64,000 nucleotides of DNA, taken from contig NZ_JAUSVB010000003.1 of assembly GCF_030814415.1 (NCBI RefSeq), positions 248,001 to 312,000 on the forward strand, in the 5' to 3' direction. The notes beneath the pieces are model-generated. The model was not told the origin of the DNA and searched no databases. It saw only the letters and a program-made list of their open reading frames with translations. A program made the position numbers and the translations under genes. The stretch is from Cellulomonas humilata (GTDB lineage: Bacteria; Actinomycetota; Actinomycetes; Actinomycetales; Cellulomonadaceae). Shown here piece by piece: positions 35,235-45,627 of the stretch; within the stretch, counting starts at the first letter, position 1, and the number at the start of each line of letters is the position of its first letter.

Positions 35235-36362
35235 TCAGCGCTCCTCGGCGGGGGCGGGCTCCTCCGTCGGCACCGGCTCGTCGCCCGTGGCGGCGACCCG
35301 GGCGTCGCGGTTGCTCACGACGTCGTCGAGCGGAGTGTTCCGCGGGTCCCGCGGAGTGGCCTCGTCCTGCGGCGCGAAGGCCGCTCGGTGCGTGGCCATG
35401 AGGTCGCGCTGACCGGCCAGCGGCACGTGCGCACGTTCGAGCGCCTCCCGGGTCGCGGTCCGCAGCTCGCGGGCCACCTCCCACTGCATGGCCGGCGACG
35501 TCTTGACCTTCAGGCGCAGCGTCACGGCGTCGGCGCTGAGCCGTTCGATGCCGGTGATCGTCGGCTCCCCGAGGATGTGCGCGCCGACCACCGGGTCCTT
35601 GACCACCCGCGACGCGGCCTCTGCCAGCAGCCCCCGGACCTGGTCCAGGTCGGCGAAGTAGTCGACGTCGATCTCCACGACCGCCGTCGCCCAGCCCTGG
35701 GTCTTGTTGCCGACGCGCAGCATCGTCCCGTTGGGGACGTACCAGAGCGTGCCGTCGGAGTCACGGATCTTCGTGATCCGCAGGGTGACCGCCTCGACGG
35801 TCCCGTTCGCCGGGCCGACGTCCACCACGTCACCGACCCCGTACTGGTCCTCCAGCAGCATGAACAGGCCGGTGAGGAAGTCCTTGACCAGGCTCTGCGC
35901 GCCGAAGCCGAGCGCGACCCCGATGACGCCGGCGGACGCGATGAACGGGGCGATGTTGACCCCGAGCGTGTCCAGGATCAGGAAGAACGCGATCCCGCCG
36001 ACGACGATCGTGGCGCTCGACCGCAGCACCGAGCCGAGCGTGCGGGCGCGCTGCGCACGGCGGGCGCTGGAGAGCGGATTCGCCTTGGCCAGGACGCCGC
36101 CCACGTCGGACTCGCCGATGGGCCGCAGGATCCCGCGGTCGAGGAACGGCGTGCCGTCGGCGACGTGGTTGGTGATCGTCCGGATCGTGCGACGGAGCAG
36201 GAACAGCGCGATGCTGCTGATCGCGACGATGAGGATGATCTTCAACGGGATGCCGAGGAACCACTGTCCCCACGACTGCGCCGACGTCGTGTCGGTCGGG
36301 CTGAGCGGGTCGTCCGTCCCCTGCGGCTCCGGTGTCGCGGCCGCGAGCAGCGCGGCCCTCAT
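35235..36362 (-). CDS. Small-conductance mechanosensitive channel (MscS family)
   Basis: 375 aa. Two N-terminal membrane helices (PLKIILIVAISSIALFLLRR; SATIVVGGIAFFLILDTLG) and the pore helix IAPFIASAGVIGVALGFGAQSLVKDFLTGLFM, then the cytoplasmic beta domain (YGVGDVVDVGPANGTVEAV, VPNGTMLRVGNKTQGWATA). A disordered acidic tail ends the protein. It releases solutes on hypo-osmotic shock. Its ATG overlaps the stop of the prolyl oligopeptidase gene (ATGA), so both are translated from one message. Confidence 0.92.
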   Translation of the reverse strand: MRAALLAAATPEPQGTDDPLSPTDTTSAQSWGQWFLGIPLKIILIVAISSIALFLLRRTIRTITNHVADGTPFLDRGILRPIGESDVGGVLAKANPLSSARRAQRARTLGSVLRSSATIVVGGIAFFLILDTLGVNIAPFIASAGVIGVALGFGAQSLVKDFLTGLFMLLEDQYGVGDVVDVGPANGTVEAVTLRITKIRDSDGTLWYVPNGTMLRVGNKTQGWATAVVEIDVDYFADLDQVRGLLAEAASRVVKDPVVGAHILGEPTITGIERLSADAVTLRLKVKTSPAMQWEVARELRTATREALERAHVPLAGQRDLMATHRAAFAPQDEATPRDPRNTPLDDVVSNRDARVAATGDEPVPTEEPAPAEER

Positions 36363-38500
36363 GCGTTGCCGCCAGTCAGGCCGGTGCGGTCCGCGACGAA
36401 CTGCAGCTGCTCGACCGTCAGCCCGATGGTCCGAGACAGGGCCCGCCCGCCGTGGCCGACCCCGCGCTCGCGGCGGACCAGCACCGGCCGGTCGCTGCTG
36501 GTCGCCGCCTGCAGGGCCGCGGCGAGCTTGCGGGCGTGCAGCGGGTCGACGCGCGTGTCGCCCTCGAAGACCGTGAAGAGCGTGGCGGGATACGCGGTGC
36601 CGTCGACGACCCGGTGGTACGGCGAGTAGCCGAGCAGCCAGCCGAGCTCGGTGGGGTCGTCGGCGTCGCCGTACTCCTCCGTCCACGTCACGCCGAGGCC
36701 GAACCGCTGGTAGCGGACCATGTCGAGCAGCGGCGCCGAGCACACGACGGCCGCGAACAGGTCGGGCCGCTGCGTCAGGGCCGCGCCCACCAGCAGGCCG
36801 CCGTTGGAGCCGCCCCAGCAGGCCAGCTGGTCCGGGGTGGTCCAGCCCAGCGCGACGAGGTGGTCGCCGACGGCGTGGAAGTCGTCGAACACGTTCTGCT
36901 TGTGCGCGCGCATGCCCGCGCGGTGCCACTGCTCGCCCTCCTCGCCGCCGCCGCGCAGGTTGGCGACGACGTACACGCCGCCCGCCTCGACCCAGGCGAG
37001 CGTCGTCGCGGAGAACGCGGGGTCGAGCGAGATCTGGAACCCGCCGTAGCCGTAGAGGATCGTGGGCGCGGCAGCGAGCGGTCGGCCGTCGTCGTCGAGC
37101 GCGTCGGTGCGCGCGACGACGAACGCGCGGACCGTCGTGCCGTCGGGGCTGGTGACCTCGATCTGCTGGGCGCGGACGTCGGGCAGGTCGGCGACCAGCC
37201 CGGGAGGCGCCGCCCACAGGGTCGTCCCGCCCGTGCGCGCGTCGAACCGGTGCACGCTCGTCGGCGTCGTGTGGTCGGCGTACGAGAACCAGACCTCGGG
37301 GCCGCCGTCGGGGTGCGTCGCCAGGCCCGAGATGGAGCCGAGGCCGGGCAGGGCGAACACGTCCGGGCGGCGCTCGCCGGTGCGCGGGTCGTGCACGCTG
37401 ACCTCGGACACCGAGTGCCGGCGCCAGGACGCCAGCAGCAGCGTCGGCGTCGTGTCCGCGCCGCCGCCGTCGATGAACGCGACGTCCTCCAGGACCGCCG
37501 TCGGGTCCTCCGCCAGCAGCGTCGTCCAGTGCTCGACGCCCGGTGCGGTCGGGTCCGTGACCGCGATCCGGCCCCGCGGCGCGTCCAGGTTGGTGTGCAC
37601 GTACAGCCGGCCGTCCCGGGCCACCCACGCGCCGGTCTCGGCGTCGAGACCGACGGCGACCTCGACGAACGACGGCTGCTCGAGTCCCGACGCCGTCAGG
37701 TCCGCGATCCACACGTCGGTACGCGGCGCGGTCCCCGCGGAGGCGGACACGATGAGCCAGCGCCCGTCGCGAGAGACCGACACGCCGTAGTAGTTCGTGT
37801 GGTCCAGGCCCGTGCCGAACACCTCGACGTCCTGGGAGCCCGGGGTACCCAGGCGGTGCAACCAGATGCGTCGGTGGTACTGGGCCTCATCCTGCGGCAG
37901 CTCCTCCGGGGGGAGCCGGCGGACGTAGTAGAACGCCTCACCGCCGGGCAGCCACGCCACGGGGGAGTACCGCGCCCGGTCGATCGGCCCGTCGACCAGC
38001 TCACCGGTGGCCACGTCGAGGACGTGCAGCACGCTCTCCTCGGTGCCGCCCGACGACACCTGGTACGCCACCAGGTGGCCCTCCTTGGACGGCTGCCACG
38101 CGTCGAGCGTCGTGGTGCCGGCGGGGTCGATCGCGATGGGGTCCAGCAGGACGCGCTCGACATCGCCGTCGACCACCACGACGACCGCGTGCTCCTGGTC
38201 GCCCACCCGGCGGGAGAAGAACCGACGGTCGCCGCGCCAGGCGGGCGGGCTCACGAAGCCGGCGCCCAGCAGGGCGCTCAGCCGGTCGGTCAGGGCGTCG
38301 GTGCCGAACGGGCCGACGGTCGCGAGCGTCTCGCGGTACTGCGCGTACAGGACGTCCTGCGCGGTCGACCACGCCTCGGTCTCGTCGGACCCCGCGTCCT
38401 CCAGCCCGCGGAACGGGTCGGCGACGCGGTGCCCACCCAGGTCCTCCACCAGATCGGTGCGAGGGGCGGCCGGGTACGTGCGCAGAGCAGGTGCGGTCAT
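36359..38500 (-). CDS. Prolyl oligopeptidase family serine peptidase (S9A)
   Basis: 713 aa. An N-terminal seven-bladed propeller (about 75-430) and a C-terminal alpha/beta hydrolase. Catalytic Ser is in [12 protein letters not shown], Asp in [14 protein letters not shown], and His in GVGHGG. No signal peptide, so cytoplasmic. It cleaves short peptides after Pro. The start at 38500 was chosen over an upstream near-start because homology begins at [17 protein letters not shown]. Co-transcribed with MscS downstream. Confidence 0.93.
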   Translation of the reverse strand: MTAPALRTYPAAPRTDLVEDLGGHRVADPFRGLEDAGSDETEAWSTAQDVLYAQYRETLATVGPFGTDALTDRLSALLGAGFVSPPAWRGDRRFFSRRVGDQEHAVVVVVDGDVERVLLDPIAIDPAGTTTLDAWQPSKEGHLVAYQVSSGGTEESVLHVLDVATGELVDGPIDRARYSPVAWLPGGEAFYYVRRLPPEELPQDEAQYHRRIWLHRLGTPGSQDVEVFGTGLDHTNYYGVSVSRDGRWLIVSASAGTAPRTDVWIADLTASGLEQPSFVEVAVGLDAETGAWVARDGRLYVHTNLDAPRGRIAVTDPTAPGVEHWTTLLAEDPTAVLEDVAFIDGGGADTTPTLLLASWRRHSVSEVSVHDPRTGERRPDVFALPGLGSISGLATHPDGGPEVWFSYADHTTPTSVHRFDARTGGTTLWAAPPGLVADLPDVRAQQIEVTSPDGTTVRAFVVARTDALDDDGRPLAAAPTILYGYGGFQISLDPAFSATTLAWVEAGGVYVVANLRGGGEEGEQWHRAGMRAHKQNVFDDFHAVGDHLVALGWTTPDQLACWGGSNGGLLVGAALTQRPDLFAAVVCSAPLLDMVRYQRFGLGVTWTEEYGDADDPTELGWLLGYSPYHRVVDGTAYPATLFTVFEGDTRVDPLHARKLAAALQAATSSDRPVLVRRERGVGHGGRALSRTIGLTVEQLQFVADRTGLTGGNA

Positions 38501-38600
38501 GGTCCGCAAGGCTACGACGGGTGGCTGCGAGGGTGCGCGAGTGACGCGATCGGGAGCGTCTGTCCTGCGTGTGCGCGGAATGCTCTGGCAGGATCGGCAT

Positions 38601-40739
38601 GTGGCAGACGACCCGGGGACCGCGTCCGACGCCCTCCTGCGCCTCGCAGGGGCCTACGGGGTGGTCCCGGACCACTGGGACTTCCACGGACAGAGCCGCC
38701 GCGCGTCCGCCGCCACCCTCCAGGGGGTGCTCGGGGCGCTCGGCGTCGACGCGTCCTCCCCGGAGCGTGTCGACCTGGCCATCGCCCACGTCGAGGACAT
38801 GCCGTGGCGCCGCGTGCTGCCGCCCGTGCTCGTCGTCCGGGAGGGCCGGCAGGCGCACGTGCCGGTGCACGTCACGCACGAGGACCCCGTCGAGGTGTGG
38901 ATCGAGCTGGACCCCGAGGTCGGTGGCGGCCGGCGCGAGGTCTCGCAGGCCGACGTGCCCGTCGAGCCCCGGACGGTCGACGGCCGGCTGGTCGGGCGTG
39001 CCACCTTCACGCTGCCCACGGACCTTCCGCTCGGCTGGCACGAGATCGTCGCCGAGGGGCCGAGTGCCAGCGCGCACAGCCCGCTGGTGGTGACGCCGTC
39101 GCACCTCGAGCTCCCCGGCGCCCTGCGGGAGCGCCGGTCGTGGGGGCTCATGGCCCAGCTCTACTCGGTGCGGTCGCGGGCGTCGTGGGGCGTCGGAGAC
39201 CTGGCGGACCTCGCCGAGATCGGCTGGCTCGCAGCGCGCGAGCTGGACGCCGACTTCCTGCTCATCAACCCGCTGCACGCCGCCGAGCCGACCGTCCCGC
39301 TGACGCCGTCGCCGTACCTGCCGACGACGCGCCGCTTCGTGAACCCGCTCTACATCCGCGTCGAGGACGTCCGCGAGGCCGGCTACCTCTCGTCGGCGGA
39401 CCGCACGCTGGTGGAGTGGGCGTCCGAACCGGTGCTGGCCACCGACGACGACGCCGGCCCCATCGACCGCGACGCCGCCTGGACCGCCAAGCGCGCTGCG
39501 CTCGAGGTCGTCTTCGCGGCACCCCGGTCGGCTGCCCGGCAGGCCGCGTTCGACGCGTTCGTCGACCAGGAGGGCTTCGGGCTGGAGACCTTCGCGCTGT
39601 GGTGCGCGCTCGCGGAGAAGTACGCCGACGTCACGCCGTGGCCCGCCGACGCCCTCGACCCGTCGTCCTCGCTGGTCGCGGAGCTCCGCACCGAGCTGGC
39701 GGAGCGCGTCGAGTTCCACCTGTGGCTCCAGTGGGTGGCCGACGAGCAGCTGGCGGCCGCTCAGCGCGCTGCCCTCGACGGGGGCATGGCGCTGGGCATC
39801 ATGCACGACCTCGCCGTCGGGGTGCACCCGCAGGGCGCGGACGTGTGGGCGCTCGGCGACGTGCTCGCCCGGGGCGCCACGGTCGGTGCGCCGCCGGACA
39901 TGTACAACCAGCAGGGGCAGAACTGGTCGCAGCCGCCGTGGCGCCCCGATGCCCTGGCGCGGGCCGCGTACAAGCCGTACCGGGACATGCTGCGCACCGT
40001 GCTCCGGCACGCGGGCGCCATCCGCATCGACCACGTCATCGGGCTGTTCCGGCTCTGGTGGATCCCCGAGGGCGCCGACTCCGCCGACGGTGCCTACGTC
40101 CGCTACGACCACGAGGCGCTCGTCGGCATCCTGGCGCTCGAGGCGCACCGCGCCGGCGCCGTCGTCATCGGGGAGGACCTCGGCGTCGTCGAGCCCTGGG
40201 TGCGGGACTACCTGTCCGAGCGCGGGATCCTCGGGACCTCGGTGCTCTGGTTCGAGCGCGACATGCACGGCGCGCCGCTCGCCCCCGAGCACTACCGGCC
40301 GCTGGTCCTGGCCACGGTGACGACGCACGACCTGCCCCCGACCGCGGGGTACCTGGCGGGCGAGCACGTGGCCATCCGCGAGCGGCTCGGCCTGCTGACA
40401 GACCCGGTGGCCGTGGTCCGCGCGGCGGCGCTGGCCGAGAAGGACCAGATGCTCGGCGTCCTGCGGGACCGCGACCTGGTGGGCGACGACCCCTCGGAGC
40501 GCGAGATCGTCGAGGCGCTGCACCGCTATGTCATGGCGACCCCGTCCGTGCTGGTCGGCGTCTCGCTGGCCGACGCGGTGGGGGAGCGACGCGCGCAGAA
40601 CCAGCCCGGGACCGACCAGGAGTACCCGAACTGGAAGGTGCCGCTGGCGGACAGCTCCGGACGGGTCGTGCTGGTGGAGGACCTGTTCACCAACCAGCGG
40701 CTGCGGTCGCTGGCGGCCGTCCTCAACAGCGGAGCATGA
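38601..40739 (+). CDS. malQ: 4-alpha-glucanotransferase (amylomaltase)
   Basis: 712 aa. A GH77 enzyme that transfers alpha-1,4-glucan segments in maltodextrin and glycogen metabolism. A bacterial N-terminal extension with a beta-sandwich occupies about the first 165 residues. The catalytic barrel has GVGDLADL, NPLHA, the nucleophile Asp in AIRIDHVIGLFRLWWIPEG, the acid/base Glu in VIGEDLGVVE, and the third carboxylate in TTHDLPPTAGYL. GTG 38601 has GGCAGGA 7 bases upstream; ATG 38580 is an alternative with no such box. The stop overlaps the next ATG (ATGA). Confidence 0.93.
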   Translation: MADDPGTASDALLRLAGAYGVVPDHWDFHGQSRRASAATLQGVLGALGVDASSPERVDLAIAHVEDMPWRRVLPPVLVVREGRQAHVPVHVTHEDPVEVWIELDPEVGGGRREVSQADVPVEPRTVDGRLVGRATFTLPTDLPLGWHEIVAEGPSASAHSPLVVTPSHLELPGALRERRSWGLMAQLYSVRSRASWGVGDLADLAEIGWLAARELDADFLLINPLHAAEPTVPLTPSPYLPTTRRFVNPLYIRVEDVREAGYLSSADRTLVEWASEPVLATDDDAGPIDRDAAWTAKRAALEVVFAAPRSAARQAAFDAFVDQEGFGLETFALWCALAEKYADVTPWPADALDPSSSLVAELRTELAERVEFHLWLQWVADEQLAAAQRAALDGGMALGIMHDLAVGVHPQGADVWALGDVLARGATVGAPPDMYNQQGQNWSQPPWRPDALARAAYKPYRDMLRTVLRHAGAIRIDHVIGLFRLWWIPEGADSADGAYVRYDHEALVGILALEAHRAGAVVIGEDLGVVEPWVRDYLSERGILGTSVLWFERDMHGAPLAPEHYRPLVLATVTTHDLPPTAGYLAGEHVAIRERLGLLTDPVAVVRAAALAEKDQMLGVLRDRDLVGDDPSEREIVEALHRYVMATPSVLVGVSLADAVGERRAQNQPGTDQEYPNWKVPLADSSGRVVLVEDLFTNQRLRSLAAVLNSGA

Positions 40740-41278
40740 CCGGGCAGCTCCGCCGCGTCCGCGTCGTGGGGACCACCGGGTCCGGGAAGACCACGTTCGC
40801 CGGTCGGCTCGCCGCGCGGCTCGACGTGCCGCACCTGGAGCTCGACGAGGTGTTCTGGGACGCCGGATGGACGAAGCGGGACCCGGAAGAGGCACGAGCG
40901 CTGATCCGCGCGTTCGTGGAGTCGGCGGACCGCGGCTGGGTGACCGACGGCAACTGGACCGCGGGCACGCAGGGCCTCCTCACCGACGCAGAAGCGTTCG
41001 TCTGGCTCGACTACCCGCGCCGGACGGTCATGGCGCGGGTGGTCCGACGGACCCTGCGCCGCGGGGTGCTGCGCACGGAGCTGTGGCACGGCAACCGCGA
41101 GAACCTGCGCAACGTGCTGAACGCCGACCCGGAGCAGAACGTGGTGCTGTGGTCGTGGACGTCGCACACCCGCACTCGCACCCGCTACTCGACGCTCGCC
41201 GCCGACTCCCCGATCCCGGTCATCCGCCTGCGCAGCCCACGCGAGGCGCAGCGGTGGCTGGGGACGCTGGCACCCTGA
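40736..41278 (+). CDS. P-loop NTPase, adenylate-kinase-like small protein
   Basis: 180 aa. Walker A VVGTTGSGKTTFAGRLA (about 9-25), then LDVPHLELDEVFWDAGW, WVTDGNWTAGTQG, VWLDYPRRTVMARVVRRTL, and a lid-like Arg-rich part. It resembles the FlaR/topology-modulation kinases, which phosphorylate unknown small molecules. ATG at 40736 overlaps the malQ stop, so it is co-translated with malQ; no functional link is known. Confidence 0.82.
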   Translation: MTGQLRRVRVVGTTGSGKTTFAGRLAARLDVPHLELDEVFWDAGWTKRDPEEARALIRAFVESADRGWVTDGNWTAGTQGLLTDAEAFVWLDYPRRTVMARVVRRTLRRGVLRTELWHGNRENLRNVLNADPEQNVVLWSWTSHTRTRTRYSTLAADSPIPVIRLRSPREAQRWLGTLAP

Positions 41279-41286
41279 CGCGACGA

Positions 41287-41314
41287 GGCCCGCACCCCGT
41301 GAGGAGTGCGGGCC
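41287..41314. terminator. Bidirectional terminator between malQ operon and pepN
   Basis: 9-bp stem GGCCCGCAC/GTGCGGGCC with a 10-base loop, 9 bases after the P-loop gene stop and 17 bases before the pepN stop on the other strand. Confidence 0.75.
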
Positions 41315-41330
41315 CCGTCGGGTCAGCCGA

Positions 41331-43931
41331 TCAGGAGCGGCGGAGGTCCGCCTTCTGTGCCGCGAGCGCGCGACGGACACCGTCGCGGGACTCCAGCACC
41401 AGGCGGCGCAGCGCCGAGGGCGCGTCCGGGTGGCCGTCGAGCCAGGCGTCGGTCGCACCCAGCACGTCCACGGAGGCGTCGTCGGCCAGCTCGGTCGGGT
41501 ACAGGCCGACGACGATGTTCTGCGCCATCTCGCTGGTCTTGTCCGCCCACACGGACTCGAGCCCCGCGAAGTAGGGCTCGACGAACGGCACGAGCAGGGA
41601 GCGGTCGTGCACGCGGCCGAAGCCGGCGATCGTCGCGGCCTGGATGGCGTTCGGTAGACCGTCCTGGTCCACCACGGACTCCCAGGCCGTCGCCTTGGCG
41701 GCAGCGGTGGGCACGGCGGCACGTGCGGCGGCAGCGGCGCGCTGACCGGTCGCGGTGGCGTCGGCGGCGAGCTGGGCGGCGATGTCCGGGTCGCCCGCGC
41801 GGCCGCCCGTCACCAGGGAGGTGAGCAGCTCCCAGCGCAGGTCGGTGTCGATGGACAGACCCTCGAGGGTCGCCTGACCGTCCAGCAGGTCACGGACGGC
41901 GTCCAGCTGCTCGGTGGTCGCGGCCCGGCCGGCGAAGGACTTCACCAGCTGCAGCTGCGTGTCGGAGCCGGCCTCGGCCGCACGGGCGAGCGCGAGCAGC
42001 CGGTCGGCCGCCGCGATCTCGGTGGCGGACCGGTGCTCCGGTGCCGCGTACAGGTCGAGCGCGGTGGACAGCTGGCGCAGCAGGACCAGCACCACGGAGG
42101 AGTCCGTCTCCTGCGCGATGTTGTTCAGGACCAGGTCGACGAAGTCGCGGGCGGGCGTCTCGCCGTCGCGGGTGGCGTCCCAGGCGGCGGTCCAGACGAG
42201 CGTGCGCGGCAGCGAGTCGTCGAACTTGCCGAGGTGCTCGATCGAGGCGGCCAGCGACTGCTCGTCGAGACGGACCTTGGCGTAGGCGAGGTCGTCGTCG
42301 TTGACCAGCACGAGCGCGGGGCGCTGCACGCCGACCAGCTGAGGGACCTCGGTGCGCGGACCGGCGACGTCCAGCTCGACGTGGGCCGTCCGGACCAGCC
42401 GGCCGGTCGTCGCGTCGAGGTCGTAGCCGCCGATCGCGAGGCGGTGCGGGCGCTGCACCGGGTGCTCGTCGGGCACCTCCTGCAGGACCGCGAACGACGT
42501 GATGACGCCGGCGTCGTCCACCGTGATCTCGGGCCGCAGCAGCGTGACGCCCGCCTTCTCCAGCCAGAGGCCGGACCAGGCGGACAGGTCGCGTCCGCTG
42601 GTTGCCTCGAGCTCGGTGAGGAAGTCGCGCAGCTCGGTGTTGCCCCACGCGTGCTTGGCGAAGTAGGCGCGGACGCCCGCGAAGAACTCGTCCTGACCCA
42701 CCCAGGACACCAGCTGCTTGAGCACGCTCGCGCCCTTGGCGTAGGTGATGCCGTCGAAGTTGACCTCGACGTCCTCCAGGTCGCGCATGTCCGCGACGAT
42801 CGGGTGCGTCGAGGGCAGCTGGTCCTGCCGGTAGGCCCAGTTCTTCTCCATCGAGGAGAACGTGGTCCAGGCGCTGGTCCAGCGGGTGGCCTGGGCGGTG
42901 GCGAGGGTCGACATGTACTCGGCGAACGACTCGTTCAGCCACAGGTCGTCCCACCATCGCATGGTCACCAGGTCGCCGAACCACATGTGTGCCAGCTCGT
43001 GCAGGATCGTGACGGCGCGGCGCTCGATCGTGGCCTCGGGGACCTTGGACCGGAACACGTAGGACTCGAGGAACGTCACCGCGCCGGCGTTCTCCATCGC
43101 GCCGGCGTTGAACTCCGGCACGAACAGCTGGTCGTACTTGGTGAACGGGTACGGGACCCCGAACGCCCGCTCGTAGAAGTCGAAGCCGGCGCGCGTGAGG
43201 TCGACGATGTTGTCGGTGTCCAGGTGCTCGGCCAGCGACCCACGGCAGTAGACGCCCAGCGGGATGATGCGGCCGTCCTGGCTGGTGAGCTCGCGGTGCT
43301 CGGCGTGGTACGGCCCGGCGATGACGGCCGTGATGTACGACGAGATGCGCGGGGTCGTCTCGAACGTCCACGTGGCGGTGCCCTTGTCGGCGCCGCCGTT
43401 GCGGTTGGTGCCGCCCTCGACGACGACGGGCATGCCGACCTGCGGGTAGTTGGACACGACGGTCCAGTGAGCCGGAGCGGTCACCGTGAAGGTGAACGCG
43501 GCCTTGAGGTCGGGCTGCTCGAACACGGCGAACACGCGCCGGGAGTCGGCCACCTCGAACTGCGAGTACAGGTAGACCTCGTCGTCCACGGGGTCGACGA
43601 ACCGGTGCAGGCCCTCGCCGGTGTTCATGTATGCGGCGTCGGCGACGACGACGAGCTCATTGGTCGCGGCGAGGCCGTCCAGCTGGATGCGCGCGTCGGT
43701 GACGACGGCCGCGACGTCCAGCGACCGGCCGTTGAGCGTGACCTCGTGCACGGTCGGTGCGATCAGGTCGATGAACGTCGAGGCACCCGGGGTCGCCGTG
43801 AACCGCACCACGGTGCGGGACTCGAACGTCGTCGGACCGGTGGTGAGGTCCAGGGTGACGTCGTACGACTCGGTGGCGACGACTGCGGCGCGCTCGCGCG
43901 CCTCTGCACGGGTGAGGTTCTCTCCAGGCAC
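41331..43931 (-). CDS. pepN: Aminopeptidase N (M1 family)
   Basis: 866 aa. It removes N-terminal amino acids from peptides in the cytoplasm. The M1 fold has substrate motif GAMENAGAVTF and zinc site HELAHMWFGDLVTMRWWDDLWLNESFAEY (HExxH-x18-E). The C-terminal helical ERAP1-like domain follows. The GTG at 43931 is preceded by GAGGAG at 7 bases. It faces the 44016 gene divergently. In M. tuberculosis pepN lies next to the Rv2466c gene and rpiB (recalled), and here homologues of both follow within 6 kb. Confidence 0.95.
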   Translation of the reverse strand: MPGENLTRAEARERAAVVATESYDVTLDLTTGPTTFESRTVVRFTATPGASTFIDLIAPTVHEVTLNGRSLDVAAVVTDARIQLDGLAATNELVVVADAAYMNTGEGLHRFVDPVDDEVYLYSQFEVADSRRVFAVFEQPDLKAAFTFTVTAPAHWTVVSNYPQVGMPVVVEGGTNRNGGADKGTATWTFETTPRISSYITAVIAGPYHAEHRELTSQDGRIIPLGVYCRGSLAEHLDTDNIVDLTRAGFDFYERAFGVPYPFTKYDQLFVPEFNAGAMENAGAVTFLESYVFRSKVPEATIERRAVTILHELAHMWFGDLVTMRWWDDLWLNESFAEYMSTLATAQATRWTSAWTTFSSMEKNWAYRQDQLPSTHPIVADMRDLEDVEVNFDGITYAKGASVLKQLVSWVGQDEFFAGVRAYFAKHAWGNTELRDFLTELEATSGRDLSAWSGLWLEKAGVTLLRPEITVDDAGVITSFAVLQEVPDEHPVQRPHRLAIGGYDLDATTGRLVRTAHVELDVAGPRTEVPQLVGVQRPALVLVNDDDLAYAKVRLDEQSLAASIEHLGKFDDSLPRTLVWTAAWDATRDGETPARDFVDLVLNNIAQETDSSVVLVLLRQLSTALDLYAAPEHRSATEIAAADRLLALARAAEAGSDTQLQLVKSFAGRAATTEQLDAVRDLLDGQATLEGLSIDTDLRWELLTSLVTGGRAGDPDIAAQLAADATATGQRAAAAARAAVPTAAAKATAWESVVDQDGLPNAIQAATIAGFGRVHDRSLLVPFVEPYFAGLESVWADKTSEMAQNIVVGLYPTELADDASVDVLGATDAWLDGHPDAPSALRRLVLESRDGVRRALAAQKADLRRS

Positions 43932-44015
43932 GCAGGTACTCCTCGGGACGCGATCGGGTGGGCTCTTGGCCGGGTCGATCATCGCACGCAGCCGTGTGCG
44001 CCCTAAGGTCGACGC

Positions 44016-45560
44016 GTGCATGCGACCTACGACGCGGTCATCGTCGGCGGCGGCCACAACGGCCTGACCGCTGCCGCCTATCTGGCCCGCGCCGGACGGA
44101 CCGTCCTGCTGCTCGAACGGGCGGACCACGTGGGCGGCGCGACGCAGTCGGCGCGGGCGTTCCCGGGGGTCGACGCCAACGTGTCGCGCTACTCCTACCT
44201 GGTCTCGCTGATGCCCCGGCAGGTCCGCGACGAGCTCGGGCTGCGGGTGGAGCTCCGCCGCCGGCGCATCTCCTCCTACACGCCCGCCGGCAGCGGGGGA
44301 CTGCTCGTCGACACGGCCGACGAGGCCGCGACCGCCGAGTCGTTCGCCTCGGTCGGGGCGGGTGGCGACGTCGCCGCGTGGCGAGCGTTCGGCGCCCGCA
44401 CCGGCGCGCTCGCCGCACGGCTCTGGCCGACGATGACCGAGCCGCTGCTGTCGCGCGACGACGCGCGGCGGCTGCTCGGTGCGGCCGACTGGCGCGACCT
44501 GGTCGAGCGGCCCGTGGGCGAGGTCGTGGACGCGACCTTCGGTTCCGACCTGGTCCGGGGGATCGTGCTCACGGACGCCCTCATCGGTACCTTCGCCCGC
44601 GCGCACGAGCCCGGAGGGCGGGCCAACCGGTGCTTCCTCTACCACGTGATCGGCGGGGGAACCGGGGACTGGGACGTGCCCGTGGGGGGCATGGGCGCCG
44701 TCGCGGGTGCGCTCGAGAGTGCGGCTCGCGCCGGTGGTGCGGAGCTGGTCACCTCGGCCGAGGTCACCGCGGTCGACCCCGGCGGCCCGAGCGCAGCTGC
44801 CGAGGTGACGTGGACCGATGCCGACGGGACGCAGCATCGCGTGGGCGCGCGGCACGTGCTCGCCGCGTGCGCGCCGGCCGTGCTGGACCGGCTGCTCGGC
44901 CGGTCTCCCGGCGCGGCGCCCGAGGGGGCGCAGCTCAAGCTGAACATGCTGCTCACGCGCCTGCCGCGGCTGCGCTCGGGGGTGGACCCGGCCACGGCGT
45001 TCGCCGGTACGTTCCACGTGCACGAGTCCGCCACCGAGCTCGAGACGGCCTACCAGCAGGCCGCCGCCGGCGTGATCCCGGACGTGCCGCCCGTCGAGAC
45101 GTACTGCCACTCGCTCACGGACGACTCGATCCTCGGCGCCGACCTGCGCGCCACCGGTCACCACACGCTCACGGCGTTCGGCCTGCACATGCCCGCGCGG
45201 CTGTTCGCGGCCGACCCGGACGGTGCCCGCGAGCGCGCCCTGACCGCCACCCTGCGGTCCATCGACAGCGTCCTGGCGGAACCGCTCGAGGACTGCCTCG
45301 CCCGCGACGCGACCGGAGCGCCCTGCCTGGAGGCCCGCAGCCCCGTCGACCTGGAGGCCGACGTCGGCCTGCCGGGCGGCCACATCTTCCACCGCGACCT
45401 CGCGTGGCCCTGGGCGGAGCACGACGACGAGGTGGGCGGCTGGGGCGTCGAGACGGCGGACCCGCGCATCCTGATCGCCGGTGCGGGCGCCCGGCGCGGC
45501 GGCGGTGTCAGCGGCATCCCCGGTCGCGCCGCGGCGTTCGCCGTCCTGGGCACGGCCTGA
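44016..45560 (+). CDS. Phytoene-desaturase/retinol-saturase-like FAD oxidoreductase
   Basis: 514 aa. The N-terminal FAD motif YDAVIVGGGHNGLTAAAYLARAG is followed by LLERADHVGGATQSARAFPG and ends with LIAGAGARRGGGVSGIPGRAAA. It belongs to the CrtI-like amine-oxidase superfamily. No carotenoid genes (crtE, crtB) are near, so carotenoid synthesis should not be assumed; substrate unknown. GTG start at 44016. It sits between pepN and the Rv2466c-like gene, two genes adjacent in mycobacteria, so it may be an insertion. Confidence 0.83.
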   Translation: MHATYDAVIVGGGHNGLTAAAYLARAGRTVLLLERADHVGGATQSARAFPGVDANVSRYSYLVSLMPRQVRDELGLRVELRRRRISSYTPAGSGGLLVDTADEAATAESFASVGAGGDVAAWRAFGARTGALAARLWPTMTEPLLSRDDARRLLGAADWRDLVERPVGEVVDATFGSDLVRGIVLTDALIGTFARAHEPGGRANRCFLYHVIGGGTGDWDVPVGGMGAVAGALESAARAGGAELVTSAEVTAVDPGGPSAAAEVTWTDADGTQHRVGARHVLAACAPAVLDRLLGRSPGAAPEGAQLKLNMLLTRLPRLRSGVDPATAFAGTFHVHESATELETAYQQAAAGVIPDVPPVETYCHSLTDDSILGADLRATGHHTLTAFGLHMPARLFAADPDGARERALTATLRSIDSVLAEPLEDCLARDATGAPCLEARSPVDLEADVGLPGGHIFHRDLAWPWAEHDDEVGGWGVETADPRILIAGAGARRGGGVSGIPGRAAAFAVLGTA

Positions 45561-45627
45561 CGACCTGCGGGAATAGCGCGGCGCGGCGAGATGGTTGCGC
45601 CAGGCACCGACATCTCTGGAGGACTCT

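Noticed and set aside
36332..40735. Very long plus-strand frame before the P-loop kinase gene.
   Set aside because: It is antisense to MscS and prolyl oligopeptidase and out of frame with malQ. Its composition (Arg/Gly/Ala/His-rich) is typical of a shadow frame; the real start is at 40736.
44016..45560. Carotenoid biosynthesis cluster.
   Set aside because: Only one CrtI-superfamily oxidoreductase is present; crtB, crtE and cyclase genes are absent.
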